Notes: generated from the sequence alone by a model not told the origin. DNA of 13,024 bases from JBOFLG01 sp051657745 (GCA_051657745.1 JBOFLG010000031.1:1-13024); one strand, 5' to 3'; shown: positions 9,101-13,023, counted from the first letter of the stretch. Program-made: numbers and translations.

Positions 9101-12100
9101 CCATCGGGCCGGACGGTGATCTCCAGCGTGCCCAAGTGCCGGATGCCGAACCCTCGGGTCGGGATGAGCGGCAGGCGTACCCGACCGGCGGTCGTGAGGC
9201 CGCCCGCGAACGCGTCGGAGAGCGATTCCTGAAGGTGCGGGTCCAGCGCTCCGGCGTCAAGGAAGCGCGGCGCGCTGCGCTTCAGCAGGCGGGTCACGGC
9301 GTCGGTGACCTGGGTGGCCGAGGACCGGTTCGCGGCGGCGACCTGCTGGTCGGATGCCGGTGGCGCCGGCTCGATCTGCTCCGCTGGGGCCGAGTCGGAT
9401 GCCGACGGCGCTGGTTCGATCTCTCCCGCCCGGGCTGGTTCGGATATCGGTAGCGCTGGTTCGATCTCGCTCGCCGCGGCCGAGTCGGCTTCCACCTCGG
9501 AGGTAGGTGCAGGGTCGGTAGCGGCGGCGGCCACGCTGTCGGTTCGCGGTTGGGTCGCGACGGAGAGGGGGACACCGGCCATCACCCGGCGGACCAGCCC
9601 GGGGTTGGTGACCGCGTGCGGCGGCGTCGGGTTCTGCACGCCGGTGAGGTGCTGCACGGGGTGGTCCGAGTCCGGGACCAGGACATCGACAGCGTGCGCG
9701 ATGTAGACCTCGCTCGGGGCGTCCGATGGCGTCGCCTGGAGGCCGTGCCAGCGGCCGTAGTCGGATGGCGTGAACGACAGGGTGTGCCGGAGCGCTCGCG
9801 TCTCCTTCGTCATGGAGCGCGGCGCGTACTCCATCCGCCAGCCCTCGCGGTCGAGCATGAGGTCCTGCCGAATACTGGAACTCGTCCACGAACGCCTCCA
9901 CGAACGATCAGTACCGGCTCTGGCCTCTGGGGCGCCTGGGGCTCCTGGGGTGGCTACGGCGGCAAGGGTTCCTGCCAGCGACCAGGACCACGTGGTCGAC
10001 CGAGTCACCTCGTGCTGCTGCCACACCTGCGCCTCGTCGTTGAGCCCCATCGTGACGCGGCGCCGCGGCCACGGGTTGTGGTCCTGTTCGAGGGACGACC
10101 GCACGGTGACGACACCCAGCACACGGCCTTTGGCATCGCTGACTTGTACCCGGGTTCCACCGTTGACCAGGTGCCGGATCCGGAGCGGTTCGGGGTCCAG
10201 TTGCCCGCCGAGCGCACGCAGGTCCACCTGCACTGCCGGTGGCTTCTGCTCCATTCCGACGAGCTGGCGCCAGGGGCCGATCGGGTCCTCGTTCACCTCC
10301 TCGAGGAGAACCTCTCTCGTCCGATTGAGGAGATCCGTGACTCCCGCCATCAGTTCCTTCGCGCCGCGGAGTTCCACCACCCGCTCCGTCGGTTGCAGCG
10401 GAGCACCGGACGACCGATCACGATCCCGACCCTGGTCGCCTGCGGGGGGCTCGAGTGAGTGGTCGGCGGGCTCGAGTGAGTGGTCGGCGGGCTCGAGTGA
10501 GTGGACGGCGGGCTCGAGTGAGTAGTCGGCGGACTCGGCGGACTCGAGTGAGTGGTCGGTGAACTCGATTGTGTGGTCGGCGGGCTCGAGTGAGTGGTCG
10601 GCGGATTCGAGTGAGTGGTCTGGTATCGCTTCGGTGATCGGGGTCTGCACTCGCCAGTGCCCCTGTGTCACGAATCCCACGGAACTCGGGCGTTCGCCGG
10701 TGATCTCGGCCTCGATGGAGATCTGGTACTCGACGCCGACGACGTAGGCCCTGGTCTCACCCTCGTACTTCAGGTGCGGGTCGGTCGCCATCCACGGTCC
10801 GTGGACCACGGTGACGTTCGCGCCACGGCTAATCTGTCCTTGCCCCGCCACCGACGTGGTTATTGGCATCTGCGCGCCTTCGATGCGGGCCGTGCGGAAA
10901 GCGCCGCTGACAGGGATCGTCAGGGCGCCCGAAACGGTCCGGCCGCGGCTCGACGCTGCGAGCGTCGGGAGCCACGTCTCGCTGCCGTACTCCATCACCA
11001 CAGACGCCAGCCCACGGACGGTCCTCAGCGTCGTACCGTCTGTGGTGGCATTGACCCGTACCCGCACGGTGAGGTCATAGCCGTCCGGCAACCGGACCGT
11101 CACAGGCTGAATCGAGACGCCGGTCTGGATGAGCGACTTCTGATGTGCCCGCAGGCCCATCGGCGACAGCGCCTCCTCGAGGGCGAGGCGCAACTGCGGC
11201 GCGAGCCGGGCGAAAGCGTTCGCCGCGAACGGCGAGCTCAGTCGCGCTGAGGGCTCCGGCGGGAGAGTCTGGTCGTTCGCAACCATGGGATGCGGCGGCC
11301 TGGCGGCTTGGGCTTGGGCCTGGGCTTGGGTCTGGGGTGTGATGTGGGCGATGAGGGCGCGATAGGCGGCCTTCTCGGCTTCGACCTCGGCCTTGGCTGT
11401 CAACTCGCTCACACCGGACATTTCATCGATGTGCGCACCGCCGAGCCCAACCCCCTCGATGAGTGCTCTCGGTGCGGTACTGAGCGCATGATCATGGTTA
11501 TTTTCACGAAATCTGAAGAGCAAGGCGTCGTGATCTTCGAGGTTCTGGAGGTATTCCTCACGAGCCCGCGCCGCAGCCCTCGTACCGGCAGGGCTATCCG
11601 GATCAATCTCGGGGGCAGGAGGATTGCGCAACACGGTAGGGAGGCTGGCCCCGGGATCGAGGTACCCGATGAGTCGGCTTCTCGCACTCTGCAGGATGCG
11701 GCTGGACACCTCACCATTGCCGTTAACAACATGTGGGGTGTCGTCGATCGTCACGGTGAGTGTCAACGCGACTTGGAACGTAGCCCGGGTCGTGGGGCCG
11801 GTCGGGATGATCTTCGACTTTTCGTAGGTAACGGCCACGTCGGTGCGCCGGTTGCCTACGACGGAGGTGCCCGATCCGCTAAGCGCGAAATCGAACGTGA
11901 CCCCGCCAGCCTCGGGGCCGATGCTGCGGCCGATCGCCTCGCCTCGCCGCTTGAGCCCCATGCCGAAACCACCCTCGGCGCCGACCGTGCTCTCGGTGGT
12001 CTCGCCCCGGGAACGGACCACAGCGTGCTGAACCTTCTCGGTGGCTTCGATGGTGTGCACGCCCGGCATGTCCTGGAGTTCGTACGACTGACCAGGGCGC

Positions 12101-13023
12101 AGGGCGGCCCGGAGTGTGAATTGCAGGGTGCGCCCGTCATCGAGGATCAACGGTTGTGAGTTCAGGCCCGAGCCGAGGTTGCGCGAGCCGCGGATGACGT
12201 TGTCCTCGCTGAGCAGCCCATCCAGCAGTCGGGCCGCTGCCGAGTCCGGGGAGAACCGTTTCCAACGGTCCGTACCTACGCTGAGTGTTTTCGTTTCCAG
12301 CTTTTTCCGCGTATCGCGGTTCAGGGCACCAAGGTCAACCGATTCAACGGCCATTGACATGTCGGTGAACACTTCCATCGCTACCGCTGGGTTGGGGTTG
12401 AGGTCGGGGCGGTAACTGTGTGTCGTGATCGGGGCCGGGGCCTGATTGGCTGGGAGCGTCATCTCGACCGGGATCCGGACGTCGGTCACGACATCGACGC
12501 TGGCCGCCTCTGCATTCTCGACCAGGAGGGTCAACCGGTGCGGAATCTGGAACGCCGCCCACTGCCCGGTACCCCGCAACGACACCACCGCGCTACGGTT
12601 CGCGTTCTGCACGATAGCCGTGTCAGCGGATCCCTGGACTGAGGCGTTGACGAACCCCTTGGCCGCTGGGGCCCAACTGGTGTTCTCCGGGTCGAACCCG
12701 AACACCGCACCGGCGGCCAGCTTGGTTCCGATCCCGGAATTCTGGTTGGCTCGGGATTCTGACTTGAAGTCACCGTCGAACCACTGGAACTCGGTGGCGC
12801 CCGGGCCGGCCACGTCGCGCACCTGCACCGCGTGGTCCCAGAACGATCGCTCCGGGAGTTCCGGATCGCGGCGGGTTCTGAGACCCACGGTCAGGTGCAT
12901 GGACTTGCCACCGCCGGGATTGGGGACTACCAGGGACACCCCGTCCGAGCGCAGCAACCGCCGCACATCGGTGACATCGGGCGAGTCCGCGGCCGACCAA
13001 CGAGCCACGAGCCCAGTCAGCAT
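1..13023 (-). CDS. Giant modular secreted-type protein with caspase-like domain (partial at both ends)
   Basis: One uninterrupted minus-strand frame of 4,341 codons fills the window. I checked every triplet and found none reading tta, cta or tca on the plus strand; a random frame at this G+C would contain dozens of stops. The ATG at 13021-13023 is in frame, but no ribosome binding site can be seen and the first module looks truncated there, so the real start is probably upstream. The stop lies below base 1. The protein contains six beta-rich modules, a degenerate caspase-like domain, an acidic repeat linker, an intact caspase-like domain (His2356, Cys2398), six more modules resembling the first six, and the start of a third caspase-like domain. 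Only three cysteines occur (2398, 2970, 3081). No signal peptide or long classical membrane helix is visible. I infer a relative of the giant actinobacterial polymorphic-toxin or lonely-Cys proteins, often linked to type VII-type secretion. The gene cannot be named, and its effector, if any, is not in view. Confidence 0.97.
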   Translation of the reverse strand, partial: MLTGLVARWSAADSPDVTDVRRLLRSDGVSLVVPNPGGGKSMHLTVGLRTRRDPELPERSFWDHAVQVRDVAGPGATEFQWFDGDFKSESRANQNSGIGTKLAAGAVFGFDPENTSWAPAAKGFVNASVQGSADTAIVQNANRSAVVSLRGTGQWAAFQIPHRLTLLVENAEAASVDVVTDVRIPVEMTLPANQAPAPITTHSYRPDLNPNPAVAMEVFTDMSMAVESVDLGALNRDTRKKLETKTLSVGTDRWKRFSPDSAAARLLDGLLSEDNVIRGSRNLGSGLNSQPLILDDGRTLQFTLRAALRPGQSYELQDMPGVHTIEATEKVQHAVVRSRGETTESTVGAEGGFGMGLKRRGEAIGRSIGPEAGGVTFDFALSGSGTSVVGNRRTDVAVTYEKSKIIPTGPTTRATFQVALTLTVTIDDTPHVVNGNGEVSSRILQSARSRLIGYLDPGASLPTVLRNPPAPEIDPDSPAGTRAAARAREEYLQNLEDHDALLFRFRENNHDHALSTAPRALIEGVGLGGAHIDEMSGVSELTAKAEVEAEKAAYRALIAHITPQTQAQAQAQAARPPHPMVANDQTLPPEPSARLSSPFAANAFARLAPQLRLALEEALSPMGLRAHQKSLIQTGVSIQPVTVRLPDGYDLTVRVRVNATTDGTTLRTVRGLASVVMEYGSETWLPTLAASSRGRTVSGALTIPVSGAFRTARIEGAQMPITTSVAGQGQISRGANVTVVHGPWMATDPHLKYEGETRAYVVGVEYQISIEAEITGERPSSVGFVTQGHWRVQTPITEAIPDHSLESADHSLEPADHTIEFTDHSLESAESADYSLEPAVHSLEPADHSLEPADHSLEPPAGDQGRDRDRSSGAPLQPTERVVELRGAKELMAGVTDLLNRTREVLLEEVNEDPIGPWRQLVGMEQKPPAVQVDLRALGGQLDPEPLRIRHLVNGGTRVQVSDAKGRVLGVVTVRSSLEQDHNPWPRRRVTMGLNDEAQVWQQHEVTRSTTWSWSLAGTLAAVATPGAPGAPEARAGTDRSWRRSWTSSSIRQDLMLDREGWRMEYAPRSMTKETRALRHTLSFTPSDYGRWHGLQATPSDAPSEVYIAHAVDVLVPDSDHPVQHLTGVQNPTPPHAVTNPGLVRRVMAGVPLSVATQPRTDSVAAAATDPAPTSEVEADSAAASEIEPALPISEPARAGEIEPAPSASDSAPAEQIEPAPPASDQQVAAANRSSATQVTDAVTRLLKRSAPRFLDAGALDPHLQESLSDAFAGGLTTAGRVRLPLIPTRGFGIRHLGTLEITVRPDGDPVPVHDQHGEPVILAATDAAFHQHRLRIGKRVDKDASGVGWTSTSRVRMAGIGPTPIGTVSVQGEHARNRRDVATRSSEAAPVMGVWSAATLDGPMHVYDQPLRVEVRLVKSTGVTPLAWPVWALYRLGVWIAHAAGFGRGTAWEAVDQDGNVRELTRRDRSRAEFGRVERGRVAVAETTQRVAVPDAIYRAADDLGEATVRDARNDRAPAGAAEPARRPTPDSVQHGEFVLQSFDPTAAADLQDELLTQLEEDPTHGHLFRNNGPALDSAHALLSKVHLTSRLDTTILGETYGGVLDRNGATLEQVRLDVGATIHDRPTSLGWAPSTLVRLPIPVGTSTIDMTENYNRDRTTTVTGALSILPKFVPKLNATLAPELIPSVTTTSGRGTGHATAIDNGNIGLHIITGPAMLVAADLLTTVTVSTSSGDATLPRPALGTIPENAPVLADPGHAPQAAAIASQAAVFAVTPAVARQLGVVHVSGEATRSGWHGPPRPLDTGPDAGTPTPSTLTTAEEKDLAEAAQLLPSFHGVTVVSGQATTDGSLLRWGQSVDARTILDGIPSQGIAVDRPFALVASNAANTANELAREAGRPVVATDGVITFVSNGDIRSTRNWFVANPNGDSLPLDNTDLDDALQAARPHLTRNDPRPVASFGRREVDPGVGRYGPVGPVTWPDAVPPLRYVELPAGVDLDDAEQAPDTPPGSGGLQAHSMDSDLTSAPGTSSPDGPDRDTETRITNNPLFWPRPRTNGVQANDIGSALTSTPASGHPDTTDDASPLPGPDDFEIDIDPTLTSTPASGHPDTTADASPLPGPDDFDIDIDPTHSSLAVGSAQSESDESESADADPAPEVDPDPSESYRVPYIDGSTPAPSETDETELTESEPDDPKPSGFDADLSDGLSTAASYRDPNSPPSTAESDRSENYPGPYLDGSTPAPSETDETTTPAETTATHIASGSESGSDNGWGPGHMWVLPAEVDEDSPITTESVAEIPSGLFFRTGSSDSDPLGPRQVDPAAPGTSARPTTADEQLAAARNVNVIPGVLTVVAHGNTNGQLVVDGRSRTAREVAQAITDSDAWRAKPWQPVRLLACRTGRGGHSSAAAELSSELGVPVTAPTDDVWTAPHLAGGVMVTSTDPTGRPRLPATGEMLTFRTDPSPPHATTAQSANGIDAPPAATYRPGTTSASQVLTRWLANDAPRHGRQDNPRGERLGATALAPSGARPPQPRRGAPPIAGTIPISAFDGIGTTRTPDLGVTNLPAHLRPDVSPPPSASTSLGPGMLTGLSSDSPGHRLRAGDAGTGAAGLGAAVADVVLHTLIPRGVLDEGGRADLRSAFEAKLGAALGTAYRIQDGGITVAAPGSSTDTISVSISPRTGGFRLLTPHEAGDTQHGVDRVFAIVGETTGSTAVMTGRSWATIGGAGPQFRLPVRTTGLGVQFQLGMRGSHKAGFAQNLTNEFQYVASSSGWTHFLVPRTLKIAMRRGDVVLESREALVLAAVAYPRAALLTKAPESSTAPSRAVSEPQLAPVPRRGHAVPSSMSDPWSPTAPVLTGRSATAPVLTGLTERPAAPRATTSSSTDKTSRVGWSPLMLSPNERHSVGGLFSVPESMDMAAVRTAVLDEIAARFFPGNRVARSDFDNPGDPVGGAIRDLLSESTLMPLLPQCTSAGISAHGLRVTASGGRSYDLQFLVSVVPGEVEDIDTAEASMAVKGEHYSRVFSFENNADGWRSGASVIASGPLPGTTPEPTFGKERTVRGAAGGALELSRTMDTTRMDCAVARRAVTYTAATTRLTMDARVEVLITWRRTPGVRNLTGTRPPSRETAESGQYVVNEQSTMLVRVRSADADLYARAAAGHDAHDLAPRHHRVTDQPAGGRRELPRGIRAGDGLDSAAIEHLGGVDGVFPAILAALGDRASNSTDREMLAGWFGTLPLLGLASSLFGPGIPVSWATPDAHGENQNTVTVRAVLGEQTAAGRVTGASVDLAMEQRTSSSVNRRLGRLRQRGVEVNFVGGVRERKMSTGPGLGGAAYAHGLQAVETTDMRSANHSVSYAGPVRTFDHTVSFEIEISTVHYPYEPAPPAGPALLGRLAGAVRWLAPPTFGRGVRIAEANPKPVSGWVRFAVPEPFAPRATTPDGPQPEAAPTAPPTAPAGEPQNVPLEPDDIVLFVGGSGRLGSAVEDALRQAGVDVTDGAVRSWLSSVTSPEQLLANVQDLIVGQDIDFPGLSIFGPRPVSVRIALTALPSVTPNHAVGESARYTVSLGTDAWTRVVGRNVHTSGSTGVISGGAGFIPHRIETAPEPATEPAPAPEPAADPPPPDGTPESRYRANTAAWGSGGHTSEASTSTSVHVVAGDRDKTGRSIVGTVYALDASWNVSVSVPPGSQWGLPGVFSGSPTTTATVSAPASITLLRPDTPVPGHPADADTDSSITASTADPGLDAAPSADRMSALGVPVVLRPTDPRQPTVADEVLRLVTANAPALLVRDGSEHGHLPSRLASQLTADALRDHTKTMLANGVVLSAALPGWLVDTMVEIRLTATRAGTASFTSDGLERQAHKAYRRDREHLAGRTSTENRVTMGGGGVAEMPTGTGVVWLQGDASSSHETQSGVVNPARADWTFTHNGWSERYDSSLLITVDVAVRTAATRRTLALGWLLNAGAQSVSTIWAGTPRTTATVTMTETRTFPAGMTSQLPQPTRPDLTEVAVDEAGPGTGSEAHRAPAADRSSNPAPSAALTVADISDGSATLMGMAPEVSRWIHQVLSDLVNTSGLWSDSVRQDALARLVNPGTLLAEVERVLSPSGFALDGLVEYRDHAGHTWVPVISAQVTPTTDIGWLAGTVEVLHGAPVAVDENASHSRGPIVSLGLGSGARLPGTSPPPGTAGPPMLGSGMISGHVSTESTVASNHFGGRDEATRTSGWFLHTSGRLVTTVQLVQRGTGRTPRAFVRELTVDNAVEVMLTPAVATRTGLDTTTRSPVAESWFLPAWHDLNPGEKHPLLHRAARGHVTAVSVDGQGRFTFRKRLFDAGQLASELHRHLP
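154..882 (-). other. Module 2F: beta-rich domain
   Basis: Residues 4048-4290. A helical start (PEVSRWIHQVLSDLVN; LARLVNPGTLLAEVERVL) leads to strands (TWVPVISAQVTPTTDIGWL, TVEVLHG) and SGRLVTTVQLVQRG. The end carries AVEVMLTPAVATRTG (4257-4271), the partner of AVFAVTPAVARQLG in 1F. A Gly/Pro/Ser-rich loop at 4162-4200 is an internal insert. Confidence 0.5.
1024..1722 (-). other. Module 2E: beta-rich domain
   Basis: Residues 3768-4000. Helices (TVADEVLRLVTANAPALLV; RLASQLTADALRDHTKTML) lead to HKAYRRDREHLAGRTSTENR (3860-3879), then VTMGGGGVAEMPTGTGVVWL, YDSSLLITVDVAV (3932-3944) and a hydrophobic LALGWLLNAG. It corresponds to 1E, and is among the more convincing by-eye matches between the blocks. 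Confidence 0.5.
1894..2628 (-). other. Module 2D: mixed helical and beta domain with internal Pro-rich insert
   Basis: Residues 3466-3710. IVLFVGGSGRLGSAVEDALR (3469-3488) opens the module, followed by a second helix (SPEQLLANVQDLIVG) and VSVRIALTALP (3538-3548). An internal Pro/Glu/Ala insert (PEPATEPAPAPEPAADPPPP, 3603-3622; 2158-2217) splits the strands, and the module closes with GTVYALDASWNVSVSVPPG. It matches 1D in order and spacing. Confidence 0.4.
2722..3438 (-). other. Module 2C: beta-rich domain
   Basis: Residues 3196-3434. A helical start (VDGVFPAILAALGD; MLAGWFGTLPLLGLASSLFG) precedes strands: NTVTVRAVLGEQ, ASVDLAMEQRTS, YAGPVRTFDHTVSFEIEI (3356-3373), and a closing GWVRFAVPEP. 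Landmarks match module 1C about 2,600 residues earlier. A Pro/Ala/Glu linker (3435-3465) follows. Confidence 0.45.
3574..4326 (-). other. Module 2B: beta-rich domain with two of the three cysteines
   Basis: Residues 2900-3150. The order is a helix (MAAVRTAVLDEIAARFF), then AIRDLLSES, then SGGRSYDLQFLVSVVPG (2985-3001), then HYSRVFSFENNADGW, and final strands MDARVEVLITW and TMLVRVRSA. It contains Cys2970 (LLPQCTSAG) and Cys3081 (TTRMDCAVAR), neither of which has a counterpart in module 1B. These could pair as a disulfide if the protein is exported. Its function is unknown. Confidence 0.45.
4421..4472 (-). repeat. Short tandem repeat coding TAPVLTG
   Basis: Two identical 22-base stretches, 4421-4442 and 4451-4472, lie 30 bp apart in the linker between modules 2A and 2B (residues 2813-2895). 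They encode TAPVLTG twice, separated by RSA. The linker is otherwise Pro/Ala/Ser/Thr-rich. Confidence 0.9.
4588..5190 (-). other. Module 2A: beta-rich domain, start of block 2
   Basis: Residues 2612-2812. A helical N-terminal part (VADVVLHTLIPRGVLDEGG; RADLRSAFEAKLGAALG) leads to beta-rich sequence with ITVAAPG (2661-2667), FQLGMRGS and the landmark GWTHFLVP (2772-2779). It corresponds to module 1A at the other end of the window. The landmark QWAAFQIP/GWTHFLVP lies 2,618 residues from its partner. Confidence 0.5.
5191..5640 (-). other. Pro/Arg/Ala-rich linker after the caspase-like domain
   Basis: Residues 2462-2611. The sequence is rich in Pro, Ala, Arg, Gly and Thr (for example GARPPQPRRGAPPIAGTIP), with one short possible helix (ASQVLTRWLAND). 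There is no recognisable domain. It connects the intact protease-like domain to block 2 and is basic, in contrast with the acidic linker on the other side. Confidence 0.6.
5641..6000 (-). other. Intact caspase-like (clan CD-like) cysteine peptidase domain
   Basis: Residues 2342-2461. The strand GVLTVVAHG carries His2356 followed by Gly. About 42 residues later the strand PVRLLACRTG carries Cys2398 preceded by Ala and followed by Arg. This His-Gly ... Ala-Cys arrangement, each residue at the end of a hydrophobic strand, is the signature of clan CD peptidases (caspases, CHAT, C80 toxin proteases). Between them is a helix (REVAQAITDSDAW), and after the Cys a helix (AAAELSSELG) runs into VPVTAPTDDVW. 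Similar domains occur in giant actinobacterial toxins, where NCBI uses the name lonely Cys domain; that link is from memory. Self-cleavage is possible but unproven. At about 120 residues the domain is short for a full caspase fold, so a non-catalytic structural role is the main alternative. Confidence 0.6.
6274..6345 (-). repeat. Direct repeat copy 2 (YLDGSTPAPSETDET)
   Basis: Residues 2227-2250. It pairs with residues 2162-2185 (6469-6540). Both begin D-x-S-E-x-Y and end DGSTPAPSETDET. A 40-base stretch is identical on the DNA (6275-6314 and 6470-6509), 195 bp apart. Confidence 0.95.
6469..6540 (-). repeat. Direct repeat copy 1 (YIDGSTPAPSETDET)
   Basis: Residues 2162-2185, the first of the two dispersed 24-residue copies in the acidic linker. 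The conserved half is DGSTPAPSETDET; the N-terminal half varies (SESYRVPY here, SENYPGPY in the other copy). Confidence 0.95.
6628..6819 (-). repeat. Two-copy 96-bp tandem repeat, 32 residues per unit
   Basis: Units are 6724-6819 and 6628-6723, reading LTSTPASGHPDTT, then ASPLPGPDDF, then IDIDPT. The two translated copies differ at only two residues (Asp/Ala and Glu/Asp), and the DNA is nearly identical. This points to a recent in-frame duplication. Partial related sequence flanks both sides (DIGSALTSTP is the join before unit 1). Confidence 0.95.
7222..7539 (-). other. Degenerate caspase-like (clan CD-like) domain, catalytic residues lost
   Basis: Residues 1829-1934. The segment has the same plan as the intact domain at 5641-6000: strand GVTVVSG (1839-1845), a helix after SVDARTILDGI, the core strand FALVASNAANTA, a helix with NELAREAG, then RPVVATDG. 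Where the intact copy reads AHGN and ACRTG, this one reads SGQA and ASNAA. The presumed nucleophile is Ser1885 and there is no His at the dyad position. It is therefore probably structural or regulatory and not catalytic. It closes block 1 and precedes the acidic linker. The homology is by eye; no profile was run. Confidence 0.6.
7624..8415 (-). other. Module 1F: beta-rich domain preceding the degenerate caspase-like domain
   Basis: Residues 1537-1800. A helical start (ADLQDELLTQLEEDP) leads to strands such as LEQVRLDVGATIHDRPTSLG and VRLPIPVGTS. The final part carries AVFAVTPAVARQLG (1772-1785), which matches AVEVMLTPAVATRTG (4257-4271) at the end of module 2F. In both copies a Trp (SGWHGP; AWHDLNPG) follows shortly, and then a caspase-like domain begins. 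The VTPAVA/LTPAVA landmark is the clearest sign that the two blocks correspond to the end. Confidence 0.5.
8539..9312 (-). other. Module 1E: beta-rich domain with Trp-rich hydrophobic segment
   Basis: Residues 1238-1495. An N-terminal helix (DAVTRLLKRSAPRFL) precedes beta-rich sequence. HRLRIGKRV (1333-1341) and GWTSTSRVRMAG (1349-1360) align with HKAYRRDREHLAGRTSTENR (3860-3879) of module 2E. In both copies a GVW or GVVW turn and the strand VEVRLV or ITVDVAV follow, and then a hydrophobic stretch: PLAWPVWALYRLGVWIAHAA here, TLALGWLLNAGAQSVSTIWAG in 2E. This is one of the better by-eye matches between the two blocks. The function is unknown. Confidence 0.5.
8680..8748 (-). other. Trp-rich hydrophobic segment inside module 1E
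   Basis: Residues 1426-1448, starting PLAWPVWALYRLGVW and ending in a Gly-containing tail, have three Trp and a Tyr with a single Arg and no acidic residue. It is the most hydrophobic stretch seen in the window. It is about long enough to cross a membrane but has internal Arg, Pro and His. It could be a buried core strand or helix, or a membrane-interacting segment. The equivalent in module 2E is weaker. Confidence 0.4.
9334..9468 (-). repeat. Fifteen-residue EIEPA-type tandem repeat (45-bp units)
   Basis: Residues 1186-1230 contain three 15-residue units starting EIEPA, EIEPA and QIEPA. A divergent partial unit (EVEAD) lies just before them. The DNA period is exactly 45 bp: the plus-strand triplet pairs for Ile-Glu fall at 9370, 9415 and 9460. 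It is a Pro/Ala/Ser/Glu linker joining modules 1D and 1E, probably unstructured. Confidence 0.85.
9634..10380 (-). other. Module 1D: mixed helical and beta domain
   Basis: Residues 882-1130. The order is a predicted helix (GAKELMAGVTDLLNRTREVL, 887-906), then VQVDLRAL (931-938), then strands with a Trp-rich stretch (WSWSL), and finally VYIAHAVDVLVPDSDHP. Module 2D (3466-3710) has the same layout: helix GSAVEDALRQAG, a second helix around PEQLLANVQDLIVG, then VSVRIALTALP (3538-3548). No known family was recognised. Confidence 0.4.
10444..10620 (-). repeat. Seven-residue DHSLEPA tandem repeat (21-bp units)
   Basis: Residues 802-860 consist of eight seven-residue units with consensus DHSLEPA. 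Variants include DHSLESA, DHTIEFT, DYSLEPA and VHSLEPA, and a three-residue insert (ESA) follows unit 4. At the DNA level the unit is 21 bp, usually carrying CTCGAG, with starts on the plus strand at 10450, 10471, 10492, 10513, 10543, 10564, 10585 and 10606 (last one partial). Units are nearly identical in DNA, so the array is recent. It forms an acidic spacer between modules 1C and 1D; block 2 has no such array at the matching place. Confidence 0.95.
10624..11220 (-). other. Module 1C: beta-rich domain
   Basis: Residues 602-800. A helix (FARLAPQLRLALEEAL, 604-619) precedes long alternating strands. These include YDLTVRVRVNATT (649-661) and YEGETRAYVVGVEYQISI (753-770), and the module ends in HWRVQTPI. 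Module 2C (3196-3434) ends in the same manner, with YAGPVRTFDHTVSFEIEI (3356-3373) and GWVRFAVPEP. The match is by eye and of low identity, but it is supported by the same order of flanking modules. Its function is unknown. Confidence 0.45.
11302..11334 (-). repeat. Gln-Ala dipeptide repeat
   Basis: Residues 564-574 read QTQAQAQAQAA, encoded by a six-base alternation of Gln and Ala codons (ggc ttg/ctg on the plus strand). It joins the charged insertion to the Pro-rich start of module 1C. Replication slippage is the likely origin and its role is probably that of a flexible spacer. Confidence 0.8.
11341..11592 (-). other. Charged helical insertion, block 1 only, reduced G+C at third positions
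   Basis: Residues 478-561. The segment is rich in Ala, Glu and Arg. Two stretches are probably helical or coiled coil: around AAARAREEYLQNLEDHDALL (483-502) and ELTAKAEVEAEKAAYRALIA (540-559). The corresponding 2B-2C junction in block 2 is only about 46 residues long, against about 170 here, so this is a block-1-specific insertion or spacer. Codons at 11461-11520 have G or C at the third position in only 8 of 20 cases, unlike most of the gene. It is still in frame and has no stop. Confidence 0.5.
11740..12240 (-). other. Module 1B: beta-rich domain
   Basis: Residues 262-428. It starts with a short helix (AARLLDGLLSED) and continues with strands including DDGRTLQFTLRAALRPG (295-311). A Gly-rich turn (VGAEGGFGMGL) and a final strand set, ATFQVALTLTVTI, follow. 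Module 2B (2900-3150) has the same order: AIRDLLSES, then SGGRSYDLQFLVSVVPG (2985-3001), then MDARVEVLITW. The function is unknown. This is one unit of the duplicated block. Confidence 0.45.
12424..13023 (-). other. Module 1A: beta-rich domain, N-terminal edge cut by the window
   Basis: Residues 1-200. Alternating hydrophobic stretches such as VSLVVP (29-34) and MHLTVGLRT (42-50) suggest a beta sandwich or barrel. The aromatic and small-residue motif QWAAFQIP (154-161) is followed by LTLLVEN. It matches module 2A (about 2612-2812), where GWTHFLVP (2772-2779) is followed by LKIAMRR. Module 2A has an extra helical N-terminal part, LHTLIPRGVLDEGG and following residues, most of which has no counterpart here, so module 1A probably begins upstream of the window. 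I recognise no named domain. Confidence 0.5.

Noticed and set aside
10444..10620. CRISPR-like array
   Set aside because: Units are contiguous 21-bp in-frame codon repeats without spacers, so they are a coding minisatellite.
12901..12924. Walker A-like PNPGGGKS at residues 34-41
   Set aside because: The first Gly is Pro, no Walker B follows, and the matching position in module 2A has no Gly-Lys-Ser.
13021..13023. ATG at the upstream edge as the gene start
   Set aside because: Only one base precedes it, no ribosome binding site can be seen, and module 1A appears to lack an N-terminal part present in its partner 2A.
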